From NCBI RefSeq assembly GCF_001613545.1, contig NZ_BDCO01000002.1, positions 2,542,001 through 2,606,000 on the forward strand: a DNA stretch of 64,000 nucleotides, read 5' to 3'. Within the stretch, counting starts at the first letter, position 1; each line of letters opens with the position of its first letter. Positions 35,606 to 43,437 of the stretch are shown here, piece by piece. The notes under the pieces were generated by a model. It was given only the letters and a program-made list of their open reading frames with translations. It ran no database searches and was not told where the DNA came from. This DNA is from Terrimicrobium sacchariphilum (GTDB taxonomy: Bacteria > Verrucomicrobiota > Verrucomicrobiia > Chthoniobacterales > Terrimicrobiaceae). The translations under genes were made by a program, and so were the position numbers.

Positions 35606-36337
35606 TTATTGCTGAAAGCGGGGATCCCAGTACTTCGTGGACGCAATGTCGGGATGCGTGGTCGGCGTGATGCGGACGACGGCGCCATTGGCCAGCAGGG
35701 CATTTGCTCCGCCACTATGGACCTTGGCGATAAAGCTGTTCTTGGAGTTCCAGTCGGCCGCCTGGCTCGGGTAGCCGGCCTGGGACGACGAGGTGGAGTC
35801 GATCAGGTAGATCGCACTCGAATTCGTGATGACACTCGGCCGGATCCGGTCACCGGCGCCGGGAATGACGTCGGGCTTGCCGCCATTGTTACCCCAGTAG
35901 GTGGTGGTGGTGTAGTTCGATCGCCAGGGAAACGGCGCAGAGGTCCATTGATACCTGGAGCCCGGGTTGGTCTTGTTGGCCGGGCAGATCAGCGCGTCGG
36001 CGACCATGCAGGGATAGCCGTCCCGATCCACCGTGCGATAAGGGAGGTACTTTTGAGTTAGCAGAGAATAGAACCAAGGGTGCGAGCCATAGGCCGAGGG
36101 ATTGTTGACATCCTCACGGTTGAAGGACGGCCAGAAACCGTACTCCCCCACATAGATCGCGCTGGCATTGGCAATTGTATGGAGGTTGCCAATGCATTTA
36201 GCCTCCGCCGCGCGCTGTTGGATGCGTGGCAGAGTCGCAAAAAGCAAAGCCGCCAAGGTGCCAGCGATGCTTATGCTGATCAGGAGCTCAACCAAGGTGA
36301 AGCCGGATTGTTTTTGAGGGGGGAGAGGCTGAAGCAT
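35606..36337 (-). CDS. prepilin-type protein with H-X9-NG (DUF1559-like) C-terminus (243 aa)
   Basis: The class III leader QSGFTLVELL (cleavage between Gly and Phe) and the following hydrophobic helix are those of type IV prepilins/type II pseudopilins. The mature domain carries cysteines (CIGNLHTI, GYPCMVADALICPANK) and a C-terminal motif HSGGANALLANG, i.e. H-X9-NG in place of the H-X9-DG of the DUF1559 group. Such proteins are abundant in Verrucomicrobiota and Planctomycetota, commonly inside carbohydrate-degradation loci next to LacI regulators. Its gap to the LamG gene is nine bases. Function is unknown; a role in anchoring or sensing polysaccharide is possible. Confidence 0.88.
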   Translation of the reverse strand: MLQPLPPQKQSGFTLVELLISISIAGTLAALLFATLPRIQQRAAEAKCIGNLHTIANASAIYVGEYGFWPSFNREDVNNPSAYGSHPWFYSLLTQKYLPYRTVDRDGYPCMVADALICPANKTNPGSRYQWTSAPFPWRSNYTTTTYWGNNGGKPDVIPGAGDRIRPSVITNSSAIYLIDSTSSSQAGYPSQAADWNSKNSFIAKVHSGGANALLANGAVVRITPTTHPDIASTKYWDPRFQQ

Positions 36338-36346
36338 CGGGATGAG

Positions 36347-37102
36347 TCAGGGTTTTGCCAGTTCAGCGATCTCTTCGGGTTCTAGCGCCCTGTTGAAGAG
36401 CTGAAGCCCGCGGAGAGAGCCGTTGAGAGGCATGTGACCATTGGGATTCGCACCGATGATGATAGGCTTGTCCCCGCTTTCCAGGGGGCCTCCGCCGGTG
36501 TACGGGACGGTTGCCTTTACCGGGTTGCCATCGATGTAAAAAGCGAGCCCGCCTGGATCGGCGTTTTTCCAGACCATGGCGACATGATGCCATTCCCCGG
36601 CGGAGATTGTTTCCTCGGTGATTCGCTGGCTGCCACCGGTCCCGGCCTTTTTCCAGTCAAACCGGAGGCTGCCCGCCGTATTTAGTGAAAAGATCCAGCT
36701 CGCATACGTGTCATCAATGCCCTTCCAGACGATCGGCTGCTTGTCATCGGGATGTTGGTCCGGGCCATTCCATTTCACCCATGCCGCGACCGTGAGTGTA
36801 TCGTCTGCTCCGCCGAGCCGGAGTTGTCCAGAGCTGTCCGGGAGCTCCAGTGAGGGCCCCCGGGAACCATTGGGATACGGATCAAACTTTGCCGACCAGA
36901 TGTTCTTGTCATCTGGTTCGATTTGAACAGTCGTCGGTCCCTTGTAGGCAGGATTTTGCTCCGCCTCTCCTCCGACCGAGCCCGTATTGGCGAATGATCC
37001 GTCGGTGAAATCGAGCCGGTAGAGGGGGCCAGACTCATCGGCTATGGCTGGCACGATGGCGGCGGCAAGGAGCGAAAGAACGGCAATTTTTGTGTGATTC
37101 AT
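36347..37102 (-). CDS. exported LamG/concanavalin-A-like domain protein (251 aa)
   Basis: Signal peptide (IAVLSLLAAAIVPAIADE) followed by a single LamG_3 jelly-roll (about 25-245): LTVAAWVKWNGPDQ, AGEWHHVAMVWKN, GLAFYIDGNPV and a closing LNGSLRGLQLFNRALEPEEI, the usual LamG end. The frame is open 22 codons further upstream, but the signal peptide begins at the ATG at 37102. These domains bind sugars or act as accessory modules. It lies between a LamG PEP-CTERM protein and a prepilin-like protein in the same operon. Confidence 0.85.
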   Translation of the reverse strand: MNHTKIAVLSLLAAAIVPAIADESGPLYRLDFTDGSFANTGSVGGEAEQNPAYKGPTTVQIEPDDKNIWSAKFDPYPNGSRGPSLELPDSSGQLRLGGADDTLTVAAWVKWNGPDQHPDDKQPIVWKGIDDTYASWIFSLNTAGSLRFDWKKAGTGGSQRITEETISAGEWHHVAMVWKNADPGGLAFYIDGNPVKATVPYTGGGPLESGDKPIIIGANPNGHMPLNGSLRGLQLFNRALEPEEIAELAKP

Positions 37103-37121
37103 AAGAACTGGGGGGATGAAT

Positions 37122-38180
37122 TTAGCGCCGCTTGCGCCGGAGTATACTAATAAGGAAGAAACTCCCACCCACGATCAACCAGATGGATGCCGGTTCGGGA
37201 ACCGCCTGGAGTCCCAGGGCGCTGGAGGATGTTCCTGCCAGCCACATGTAGTACTCACCGTTGGAAGCCTTCCAGGTATCCCCGAGTGAATGGCCGGTCA
37301 CGTCGAAATTTGTCGAGTAGTTCCATGTCAGGCTCCCTACCGTCTGGGAACCCATGGTGTCGTAAGCGGTGAACAGGCTGTTCATTATGCCTGCGTTGTA
37401 CCCATTCAGTAGAGTGGGGGCCGTGTTGATTGATTTGATCTTGGCGGATGTGAGAACGGTATCCCACATGGCAAAATCGTCCATGTTTCCGTTCAGGGAG
37501 CGCCCCCCGTCCACGGACCCTAGCGAGATGGCCTGCGTGGTCGTATTGAGGGTGACATTTCCAAGAGTGCCGGAGTACACGGAGCTTCCATTGACATACA
37601 TGTTCAATGGGCTGGTGGTGGAGAGATCCAGCGTGATTGCCACGTTTAGCCACGTTCCGGTCGAGACAGCTCCGCCCGAGCTGGAACGACTGAGAAAGGT
37701 GCTGGAGGAGGTGTTGTAGAGAAACCGGAGGGTTCCATCGTTTGTCACGTACAGAGACCAGCCCACGTTATTGGAGGCGTTCATGGCATTGACTACCCCA
37801 GACAGTGCCGATCCGTTGAACGATCCGTCCCAAAGGATCCAGGTGCTGATCGACATCTTGCTGCCTGTGGTGTTCATGCGAAACTGGGTCGTGCTATTAG
37901 GCAGCACGACAGATCCGGTTGCCGTACTGGTAGGCGTCTGCCAATCTTCCGAATACTTGCTGCCGATATTGGGCGCTACCGAGGTTGAACTGGCCGTGGG
38001 TGCCGGAGTTCCACTGATGGTCGCTGTCCCTCCCAGGTTGCCATAATTAGCCAGGCTGGCATTCGTCCCATCATCAAAGGGGATATAATAAACGAGAGCT
38101 GATTGAAGCGGGTGCCCGGCAAGGACGAGCATCAAGGCAAGCAGGGGAAGTGCCCGAAGGGCGGGATAACGTGATTTCAT
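37122..38180 (-). CDS. LamG-domain PEP-CTERM protein (352 aa), first gene of the carbohydrate operon
   Basis: Signal peptide (about 5-27, LRALPLLALMLVLAGHP) followed by a LamG jelly-roll (MSISTWILWDGSF, TGTWLNVAITLDL, LNMYVNGSSVYSG, LNGNMDDFAMWDTVL). The C-terminus has VPEPASIWLIVGGSFFLISI then RRKRR, a clean PEP-CTERM signal for exosortase processing. The frame is open upstream, but the ATG at 38180 (MKSRYPALR) is preceded by GAGAAG, a fair ribosome site. It is divergent from the LacI regulator with 139 bases between them, and the following seven minus-strand genes are spaced by 35 bases or less, so it probably leads a single transcript. Confidence 0.87.
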   Translation of the reverse strand: MKSRYPALRALPLLALMLVLAGHPLQSALVYYIPFDDGTNASLANYGNLGGTATISGTPAPTASSTSVAPNIGSKYSEDWQTPTSTATGSVVLPNSTTQFRMNTTGSKMSISTWILWDGSFNGSALSGVVNAMNASNNVGWSLYVTNDGTLRFLYNTSSSTFLSRSSSGGAVSTGTWLNVAITLDLSTTSPLNMYVNGSSVYSGTLGNVTLNTTTQAISLGSVDGGRSLNGNMDDFAMWDTVLTSAKIKSINTAPTLLNGYNAGIMNSLFTAYDTMGSQTVGSLTWNYSTNFDVTGHSLGDTWKASNGEYYMWLAGTSSSALGLQAVPEPASIWLIVGGSFFLISILRRKRR

Positions 38181-38300
38181 GGTCTTCTCGTGGGTCTGGG
38201 GTTGGATGTTGGATGCGTCTGAGGTGGCTTCTGTTGGGAAGATACGTTTCGGGCGCTGCTTGAGTGAACAATAGGTGCTCAGAGCTTGCAAATTGTCTGG

Positions 38301-38318
38301 TGCTTATAACAATAAGCA
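38301..38318. promoter_or_regulatory. inverted repeat before lacI-type gene, candidate operator
   Basis: TGCTTAT (38301-38307) and ATAAGCA (38312-38318) are perfect complements around AACA. The repeat ends one base before the regulator ATG and contains TATAAC, which could be a -10 element. It lies between the LacI-type gene and the divergent eight-gene operon, so it could serve autorepression; control of the operon from this distance (120 bases from its first ATG) would be less direct. Confidence 0.5.
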
Positions 38319-38319
38319 T

Positions 38320-39375
38320 ATGGCAAATCAGCTCACTATCGCCCGACAGCTGGGAGTTACCCAGGCAACCGTGTCGATGGCGCTCAGGAACCACCCCCGT
38401 GTTTCCCTGAAAATGCGAGAACGGGTGCAGCAGATGGCCCGTGAGCTGGATTATCGCCCCAACCCGTACGTGACCTCCTTAATGACCACCATACGGGAGG
38501 GGCGCAGTCCACAAGACTTCGGCTGTATCGCCATTTTGGTTGATGAGGTTTCCGAGCATGCCTGGCTGGACTGGCATCGAGAAACCTATTCGGCGAACTA
38601 TGAGGGGTATCGCAAGGAGGCAAATCAGCATGGATATCATGTGGAATGTTTTTGCCTGCGAGCTCCGGATTCCTCACCGGAGCTGGTCGACAGACGTTTG
38701 CGGGCGAGGGGGATTCAAGGCATCATTCTGGCGGCGCCGCGCCTTTCCCACAGGTGGCCCGAGTTGAATTTTCGGTGGGAAAATTATGCGGCTGTCGCTG
38801 TGAGCCACACTTGGAGGCAACCGGCGGTGAACCGGGTTTCCACCTATCACACCCAGAGCATGGTTATGTGCTATCAATCCATGCTCGCGCGCGGCTGTCG
38901 GCGGATCGGATTCTGTCAGCCGACTCTTTCTCATATTCACGAGATTCCGTCATTATGGATGGCTGGATATCTGATGTCGCAATGGGAGTTTTCGGATTTG
39001 CCAAAATTGGAGCCTTTTGTGGGAACCGTGCATGACACTTCCGAGGAGGAATTTCGACGATGGTTCAAACGGTGGAAGCCCGACGCACTGATCACCGCAA
39101 TCGGAGATGAAGCTCCACGCCTGGCCGCGATGGGAGTCCCATGCCACCGGCAGGATGGAAGAGGAGTGCAAATCTCCTGTCTAAACCGGTCCCGGGATTC
39201 CCAGTTCCCTGGAATTGATGAAAGCCATGAAACCTTGGGACGCAAAGCGAGTGAGGTCGTTATCAATCAGCTCATGCGCAACAAAGTCGGATTCCCGGAA
39301 CATCCTACCGAAGTCCTCGTTCCCGGAAAATGGATCGATATTCCGACTCCAAGCCTGGCTCTCAGCAGTCGATGA
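38320..39375 (+). CDS. LacI family transcriptional regulator (351 aa)
   Basis: The N-terminal helix-turn-helix with hinge is intact: LTIARQLGVTQATVSMALRN, then VSLKMRERVQQMARELDYRP. The rest is a periplasmic-binding-protein-like sensor domain (GCIAILVDEV, GIQGIILAAPRL, GCRRIGFCQP, DALITAIGDEAPRL). The ATG at 38320 gives MANQLTIARQ, the proper LacI start; earlier in-frame codons fall in the promoter. It is divergent from the carbohydrate operon and is its most likely regulator, with a sugar released by the hydrolases as the probable inducer. Inducer identity cannot be read from the sequence. Confidence 0.92.
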   Translation: MANQLTIARQLGVTQATVSMALRNHPRVSLKMRERVQQMARELDYRPNPYVTSLMTTIREGRSPQDFGCIAILVDEVSEHAWLDWHRETYSANYEGYRKEANQHGYHVECFCLRAPDSSPELVDRRLRARGIQGIILAAPRLSHRWPELNFRWENYAAVAVSHTWRQPAVNRVSTYHTQSMVMCYQSMLARGCRRIGFCQPTLSHIHEIPSLWMAGYLMSQWEFSDLPKLEPFVGTVHDTSEEEFRRWFKRWKPDALITAIGDEAPRLAAMGVPCHRQDGRGVQISCLNRSRDSQFPGIDESHETLGRKASEVVINQLMRNKVGFPEHPTEVLVPGKWIDIPTPSLALSSR

Positions 39376-39575
39376 GTGGCCTTCCTGAACGGAAGGAGGG
39401 GATGGGGAAAATAGAAAACCATTGCGGATGATCTACGCTCCGAATTGGCTGGGGTACCAGCCCTTGCAGGCGTGGCCCCTGATTGTCGCTGCGCGGTCCC
39501 GATTCCTTGAAGAGAAAATTGTATCCCTGCTTAAGTCTGGCAATCCGGGAACCCTGATAAATACAGGAAGGAAAC

Positions 39576-39652
39576 TGGTCGGGCCGGCGAGATTCGAACT
39601 CGCGGCCTCCTCGTCCCGAACGAGGCGCTCTACCAAGCTGAGCCACGGCCCG
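39576..39652 (-). tRNA. tRNA-Pro (anticodon CGG)
   Basis: On the minus strand the acceptor CGGGCCG (39652-39646) pairs with CGGCCCG (39586-39580), the anticodon stem CCTCG/CGAGG encloses TTCGGGA with anticodon CGG (reads CCG), and the T arm contains GTTCGAATC. Discriminator A and an encoded CCA (39578-39576) complete it. Confidence 0.96.
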
Positions 39653-39766
39653 ACAGGTGTGATCTGTTGATCACCTCGACGGAAATCGTCGAGTCGCGTA
39701 ACCTACCCGGAAGGTTCTTGCGGGGCAAGCAGATAAAATTGAAAATCGCAGGAGCCCTAAAAGACC

Positions 39767-40312
39767 ATGCAGGTTTCCCTCGAAGCAAGTGATCGGACTG
39801 ATGTTCCTGTCTGGCTCAAAAACGAGCTCACCGCAGGGGAGTTCTTTCTGGAGTTGGTACTTCTGGTGGCAGTTTGCGCTGTGATTGTATTGGGCTTTGC
39901 GGCGGTGGCGATGTGGCTGGCAGGCTACACCGAAAGATTACGCGAACGGTACTTTCCCGTTCATTCTTGCGACCAGCTTGCGCTCACGGCCATTTCCGAG
40001 ATGCTGCAAAGCCTGAGCCGGGAATCGATGCGATATGACTTTATCGCCCTGCGGGTTCGTTTCGGGACATGGCATGGAAAGGAGCGGATATATGTGTGGG
40101 GTACCTTCGGAGCAGTGACTCCAGGGGAAGGGGGGCCGGGATGGGGCACTAGCGAGTGTGTTTTTGTTCTGGCGCCGAGATCTGAAGAAGAGGCACTCAG
40201 GAAAAAGGGAGGACTGTTCCCGTTCATTTTTTGCGGGAAGGAGCAATGCATTCTCCGTCTTAAGGAATCGAAGCTGAAAGAAGTGACGTTCAGGAATCCC
40301 GCACCCCTTTAG
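39767..40312 (+). CDS. small membrane-anchored protein of unknown function (181 aa)
   Basis: One long hydrophobic helix at about residues 25-52 (FFLELVLLVAVCAVIVLGFA) is followed by a soluble domain containing YDFIALRVRFGTWHGKERIY and GTSECVFVLAPRS. I do not recognise the family. An AGGAG lies 13 bases before the ATG. The stop codon ends at 40312, 77 bases before the RNase PH start, so co-transcription is likely. The C-terminus is basic and could contact membrane or RNA, but nothing points to a specific role. Confidence 0.65.
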   Translation: MQVSLEASDRTDVPVWLKNELTAGEFFLELVLLVAVCAVIVLGFAAVAMWLAGYTERLRERYFPVHSCDQLALTAISEMLQSLSRESMRYDFIALRVRFGTWHGKERIYVWGTFGAVTPGEGGPGWGTSECVFVLAPRSEEEALRKKGGLFPFIFCGKEQCILRLKESKLKEVTFRNPAPL

Positions 40313-40389
40313 TGGACGGGATGGAATCTTTATGGGTTTCCAAATCTGGCTTGTCTCCAGAGAGGCAAACTGAGCATCTTGTCCGGCTC

Positions 40390-41115
40390 ATGCCGTCCCG
40401 AGATAACAGATCACCCTCTGAGTTGCGGAAAATTGCCCTGGAACCGGGTATCGCTCCGAACGCTCAGGGAAGCGTATTGTGCAGTTTTGGCAGTACACGG
40501 GTGATTTGCGCCGCATCGATCGAGGATACCGTGCCCCGCTGGATGAAAGAGCAGGGGGTGCAGGGTGGCTGGTTGACGGCCGAGTACTCGATGCTGCCGT
40601 ACTCTACGCTGTCTCGCAAGACGCGCGATGCGACCCGCGGCAAGATCGATGGGCGATCGACGGAGATCCAGCGCTTGATCGGGCGTTCTCTTCGCGCGGC
40701 GGTCGATCTGAGTGCAATAGGCTCGCGGACTATCTGGATCGATTGTGATGTTTTGCAAGCGGATGGCGGTACCCGCACCGCATCGATAACCGGTGCCTGT
40801 GTGGCGGTGGAGCTTGCCCTGCGCGCTTTGGTCAATCAAGGGAAGCTTTCCCGACTGCCAATGAAGCGCCGCGTAGCAGCAGTCAGCGTGGGCATCGTGG
40901 ACGGAGAACCGCGTCTGGATCTGGACTATCTCGAAGACAGGGACGCCTCTGTTGATATGAATCTGGTCATGACTGACAAATCCGAATATGTCGAAGTGCA
41001 GGGTTCAGGCGAGGAAGCGGTCTTTACGGACGCCGAGCTTACCGCCATGCTCGACCTCGGACGCCAAGGCATCCAATCCCTCCTCTCCATCCAAAATCAG
41101 TTACTCTCCGCATGA
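40390..41115 (+). CDS. rph: ribonuclease PH
   Basis: A phosphate-dependent 3'-5' exoribonuclease that trims tRNA 3' ends; 241 residues, the normal length. Signature blocks are [73 protein letters not shown] and a conserved end. The frame is open 26 codons upstream, but the ATG at 40390 gives [15 protein letters not shown], equivalent to the M-R-x-D-G-R start. It overlaps the following gmd gene by four bases (ATGA). Confidence 0.95.
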   Translation: MPSRDNRSPSELRKIALEPGIAPNAQGSVLCSFGSTRVICAASIEDTVPRWMKEQGVQGGWLTAEYSMLPYSTLSRKTRDATRGKIDGRSTEIQRLIGRSLRAAVDLSAIGSRTIWIDCDVLQADGGTRTASITGACVAVELALRALVNQGKLSRLPMKRRVAAVSVGIVDGEPRLDLDYLEDRDASVDMNLVMTDKSEYVEVQGSGEEAVFTDAELTAMLDLGRQGIQSLLSIQNQLLSA

Positions 41116-42098
41116 AAAAAGCGCTCATCACCGGCATCACCGGGCAGGACGGCTCCTATCTGGCCGATCTGCTTCTCTCCAAGGGTTACGAGGTTCACGG
41201 CATCATTCGCCGTGCGAGTACATTTAACACGTCCCGCATCGATCACCTCTATCAGGATCCCCACGTTAATGGCGTGAAGCTCTTCCTGCATTACGGTGAT
41301 CTTGCGGATTCGGTGCAGCTCGTGAAGCTGATCTACAACCTCAAACCGGATGAGATTTATCACCTCGGCGCGCAGAGCCACGTCCGTGTGAGCTTTGATA
41401 TCCCGGAGTATACCGCAGATGTTACCGGCGTCGCCTCGATCCGCATCCTCGAGGCCATGCGCGAGGCGGGTGTGAATTCCCGCTTTTATCAGGCCTCCAG
41501 CAGCGAAATGTACGGCAAGGTTCAGGCAGTGCCGCAGACTGAGACGACTCCGTTCTGGCCTCGTAGCCCGTACGGTGCCGCCAAGGTTTTCGCATACTGG
41601 GCGACCGTGAACTACCGCGAGAGCTACAACATGTTTGCTACGAACGGTATCCTGTTCAACCACGAGAGCCCGCGTCGTGGCGAGACCTTCGTGACCCGCA
41701 AGATTTCCCGTGCCGTCGCCGCTATCAAGCTCGGTCTGCAGAAGGAACTCTTCCTCGGCAACATCGATGCCAAGCGGGACTGGGGCTATGCACCGGAGTA
41801 CGTCGAGGCCATGTGGCTCATGCTACAGCAGGATCAGCCCGACGATTACGTGGTGGCTACCGGCGAGACCCACACCGTTCGCGAATTCCTCGAGCACGCC
41901 TTCAATCATGTCAATCTTGACTGGAAGGAGTTTGTGAAACACGACGAACGCTACGAGCGCCCGGCAGAGGTGGACCTCCTGGTGGGTGATCCGGCCAAGG
42001 CCAAGCGTCAGCTCGGCTGGGAGCCGAAGGTGAAATTCGCCGAACTCGTAAAAATCATGGTCGACGCCGACCTCGAGCTCTTGAAAAAACGGGCTTGA
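41112..42098 (+). CDS. gmd: GDP-mannose 4,6-dehydratase
   Basis: This cytoplasmic short-chain dehydrogenase/reductase-type enzyme makes GDP-4-keto-6-deoxymannose, the precursor of fucose, rhamnose and related sugars for surface glycans. The Rossmann motif is [17 protein letters not shown] (6-22), the active site has SSSEMYG and Tyr154-x3-Lys158 (SPYGAAKV), and [16 protein letters not shown] is specific to Gmd. At 328 residues it is slightly short but complete. Coupling to rph is probably positional, not functional; a fucose synthase gene is not seen in the window. Confidence 0.95.
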   Translation: MKKALITGITGQDGSYLADLLLSKGYEVHGIIRRASTFNTSRIDHLYQDPHVNGVKLFLHYGDLADSVQLVKLIYNLKPDEIYHLGAQSHVRVSFDIPEYTADVTGVASIRILEAMREAGVNSRFYQASSSEMYGKVQAVPQTETTPFWPRSPYGAAKVFAYWATVNYRESYNMFATNGILFNHESPRRGETFVTRKISRAVAAIKLGLQKELFLGNIDAKRDWGYAPEYVEAMWLMLQQDQPDDYVVATGETHTVREFLEHAFNHVNLDWKEFVKHDERYERPAEVDLLVGDPAKAKRQLGWEPKVKFAELVKIMVDADLELLKKRA

Positions 42099-42143
42099 CC
42101 AACAGACAAATCGAAACGAACATCACCCCCTTTTCCAAAAATC

Positions 42144-42410
42144 ATGGCTAGAAAGTGTGAAATTACAGGAGCCAGCCCGAAACGCGGTGGCAAGATCCAC
42201 CGCCGAGGCCTCGCCAAGAAAAAAGGCGGCATTGGCATGCACGTGACCAAGGTGGTGCCTCGCTGGCATCTGCCCAACCTCAAAACCAAGCGCGTCTGGG
42301 TTCCGGAACTCAAGAAGTTCGTAACCGTCAAGGCCACGGCTCGCGCCCACAAGACGATCTCGAAGAACGGCGCTTACAAGACGCTCCGCAAGGCGGGCGC
42401 AGTCAAGTAG
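42144..42410 (+). CDS. rpmB: 50S ribosomal protein L28
   Basis: A large-subunit protein of 88 residues with MARKCEITGASPKRGGKIHR, KTKRVWVPELKKFVTVKATA and KTISKNGAYKTLRKAG, which are clear L28 features. It lies 45 bases after gmd and is followed by a strong terminator. Confidence 0.96.
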   Translation: MARKCEITGASPKRGGKIHRRGLAKKKGGIGMHVTKVVPRWHLPNLKTKRVWVPELKKFVTVKATARAHKTISKNGAYKTLRKAGAVK

Positions 42411-42488
42411 GCTGTACGAGCTTTAGGTCAATTTGGCGAAGTCGCTTCCGTTTTAAGGAACTCTTCTCCAGATCTCGAAATCTTCAAA

Positions 42489-42519
42489 AGCGGTGATCTT
42501 CGGATCACCGCTTTTTTTT
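42489..42519. terminator. bidirectional terminator between rpmB and the recombinase gene
   Basis: AGCGGTGATC (42489-42498) pairs with GATCACCGCT (42503-42512) around TTCG, followed on the plus strand by eight T (42512-42519). On the minus strand AAAA upstream gives a shorter T run. The TAA stop of the tyrosine recombinase (42520-42518) overlaps the T run. Confidence 0.93.
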
Positions 42520-43390
42520 ACGCCCGTGGATGGGCATTTTCATAGGCGCGCTTCAGGCGATCGGCTGTGACATGAGTATAGATCTGCGTCGTGGAGAGAC
42601 TGGCGTGGCCGAGCAAAGACTGGACGCTCCGGAGATCCGCTCCGTTGTCCAGCAGGTGAGTGGCAAAAGTGTGCCGCAGTTTATGCGGGCTCATGGTTTC
42701 GGGCAGTCCGGCCGCGCGCAGGTGCTTTTTCATCGCCAGCCAAACCGAACGGCCCGTGAGCCTACGGCGGGATTTGTTGATGAAGAGCGGGCCTGCATGA
42801 ACATTGGCCTGGCTGCGATAATGCGAGATGGCCTCGAGTGCAAAGGAGCCGACCGGGCAGATGCGTTCCTTCGAACCCTTCCCGATGACCCGGATTGTTT
42901 CTGAGTACGGGTCCAAATCGCGGACGTCGAGGGAGACGAGTTCGGAAAGGCGGATGCCTGTGGAGTAAAAGAGCTCGAAGATTGCTTTATCCCTGGCGAG
43001 CATCCATGGCGGAGCCTGCTTGGTTTTCTCTTCCTCGACGGGCTTTTGCAGTAGGGTTTCCACCTGTGAGTTGGTGAAAAATTGCGGCAGGCTTTTTTCG
43101 ACCTTTGGCATGCTGATTTCACTGAGCGGATCAGTGGTGACGAGGCCGCGCATGCGGAGAAACTGATACAGGCTGCGCAGGGCGGAGAATTGAGCGCGTA
43201 CCGACGCCCGGGCTTTCCCGGCTTTCATCAGGAAGAGCATGTACTCCCGGAAATCCTGGGCCTTGGCGGCTTTCCAGTACGTATTGGGACGGAACTTCTG
43301 AAAGCCCTGCATCGCCTGACGGTAGGCCGTCAGAGTATGTGGTGAGGCATTCTTCTCTGCCTCCAGATACTTGAAAAACTGCTCAGCCAA
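42518..43390 (-). CDS. tyrosine recombinase, XerC/XerD type (290 aa)
   Basis: A SAM-like core-binding domain (about 1-90) and a catalytic domain with all six residues: Arg147 (TGIRLSEL), Lys171 (IGKGSKER), His236 and Arg239 (SPHKLRHTFATHL), His262 (LGHASLSTTQ) and Tyr271 (IYTHV). Length, spacing and lack of nearby phage genes suggest the housekeeping chromosome-dimer-resolution enzyme rather than an integrase; XerC versus XerD cannot be told. No ATG is available: the start taken is TTG at 43390, and the frame is open further back to the DUF4912 stop at 43438, so the true start may be another rare codon. Confidence 0.88.
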   Translation of the reverse strand: MAEQFFKYLEAEKNASPHTLTAYRQAMQGFQKFRPNTYWKAAKAQDFREYMLFLMKAGKARASVRAQFSALRSLYQFLRMRGLVTTDPLSEISMPKVEKSLPQFFTNSQVETLLQKPVEEEKTKQAPPWMLARDKAIFELFYSTGIRLSELVSLDVRDLDPYSETIRVIGKGSKERICPVGSFALEAISHYRSQANVHAGPLFINKSRRRLTGRSVWLAMKKHLRAAGLPETMSPHKLRHTFATHLLDNGADLRSVQSLLGHASLSTTQIYTHVTADRLKRAYENAHPRA

Positions 43391-43437
43391 AGGATCGACT
43401 GCGATCTTTCGGCGAGCAGGAGCTTTTTCTGATTTCC

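Noticed and set aside
39362..39670. Several short frames around 39.4-39.7 kb on both strands
   Set aside because: They overlap tRNA-Pro; peptides such as FESRRPDQF are tRNA translations, not proteins.
42518..43390. Tyrosine recombinase as a mark of an integrated element
   Set aside because: It has the length and motifs of a XerC/D housekeeping enzyme, sits beside rpmB, and no att-like repeats or phage genes were seen near either tRNA.
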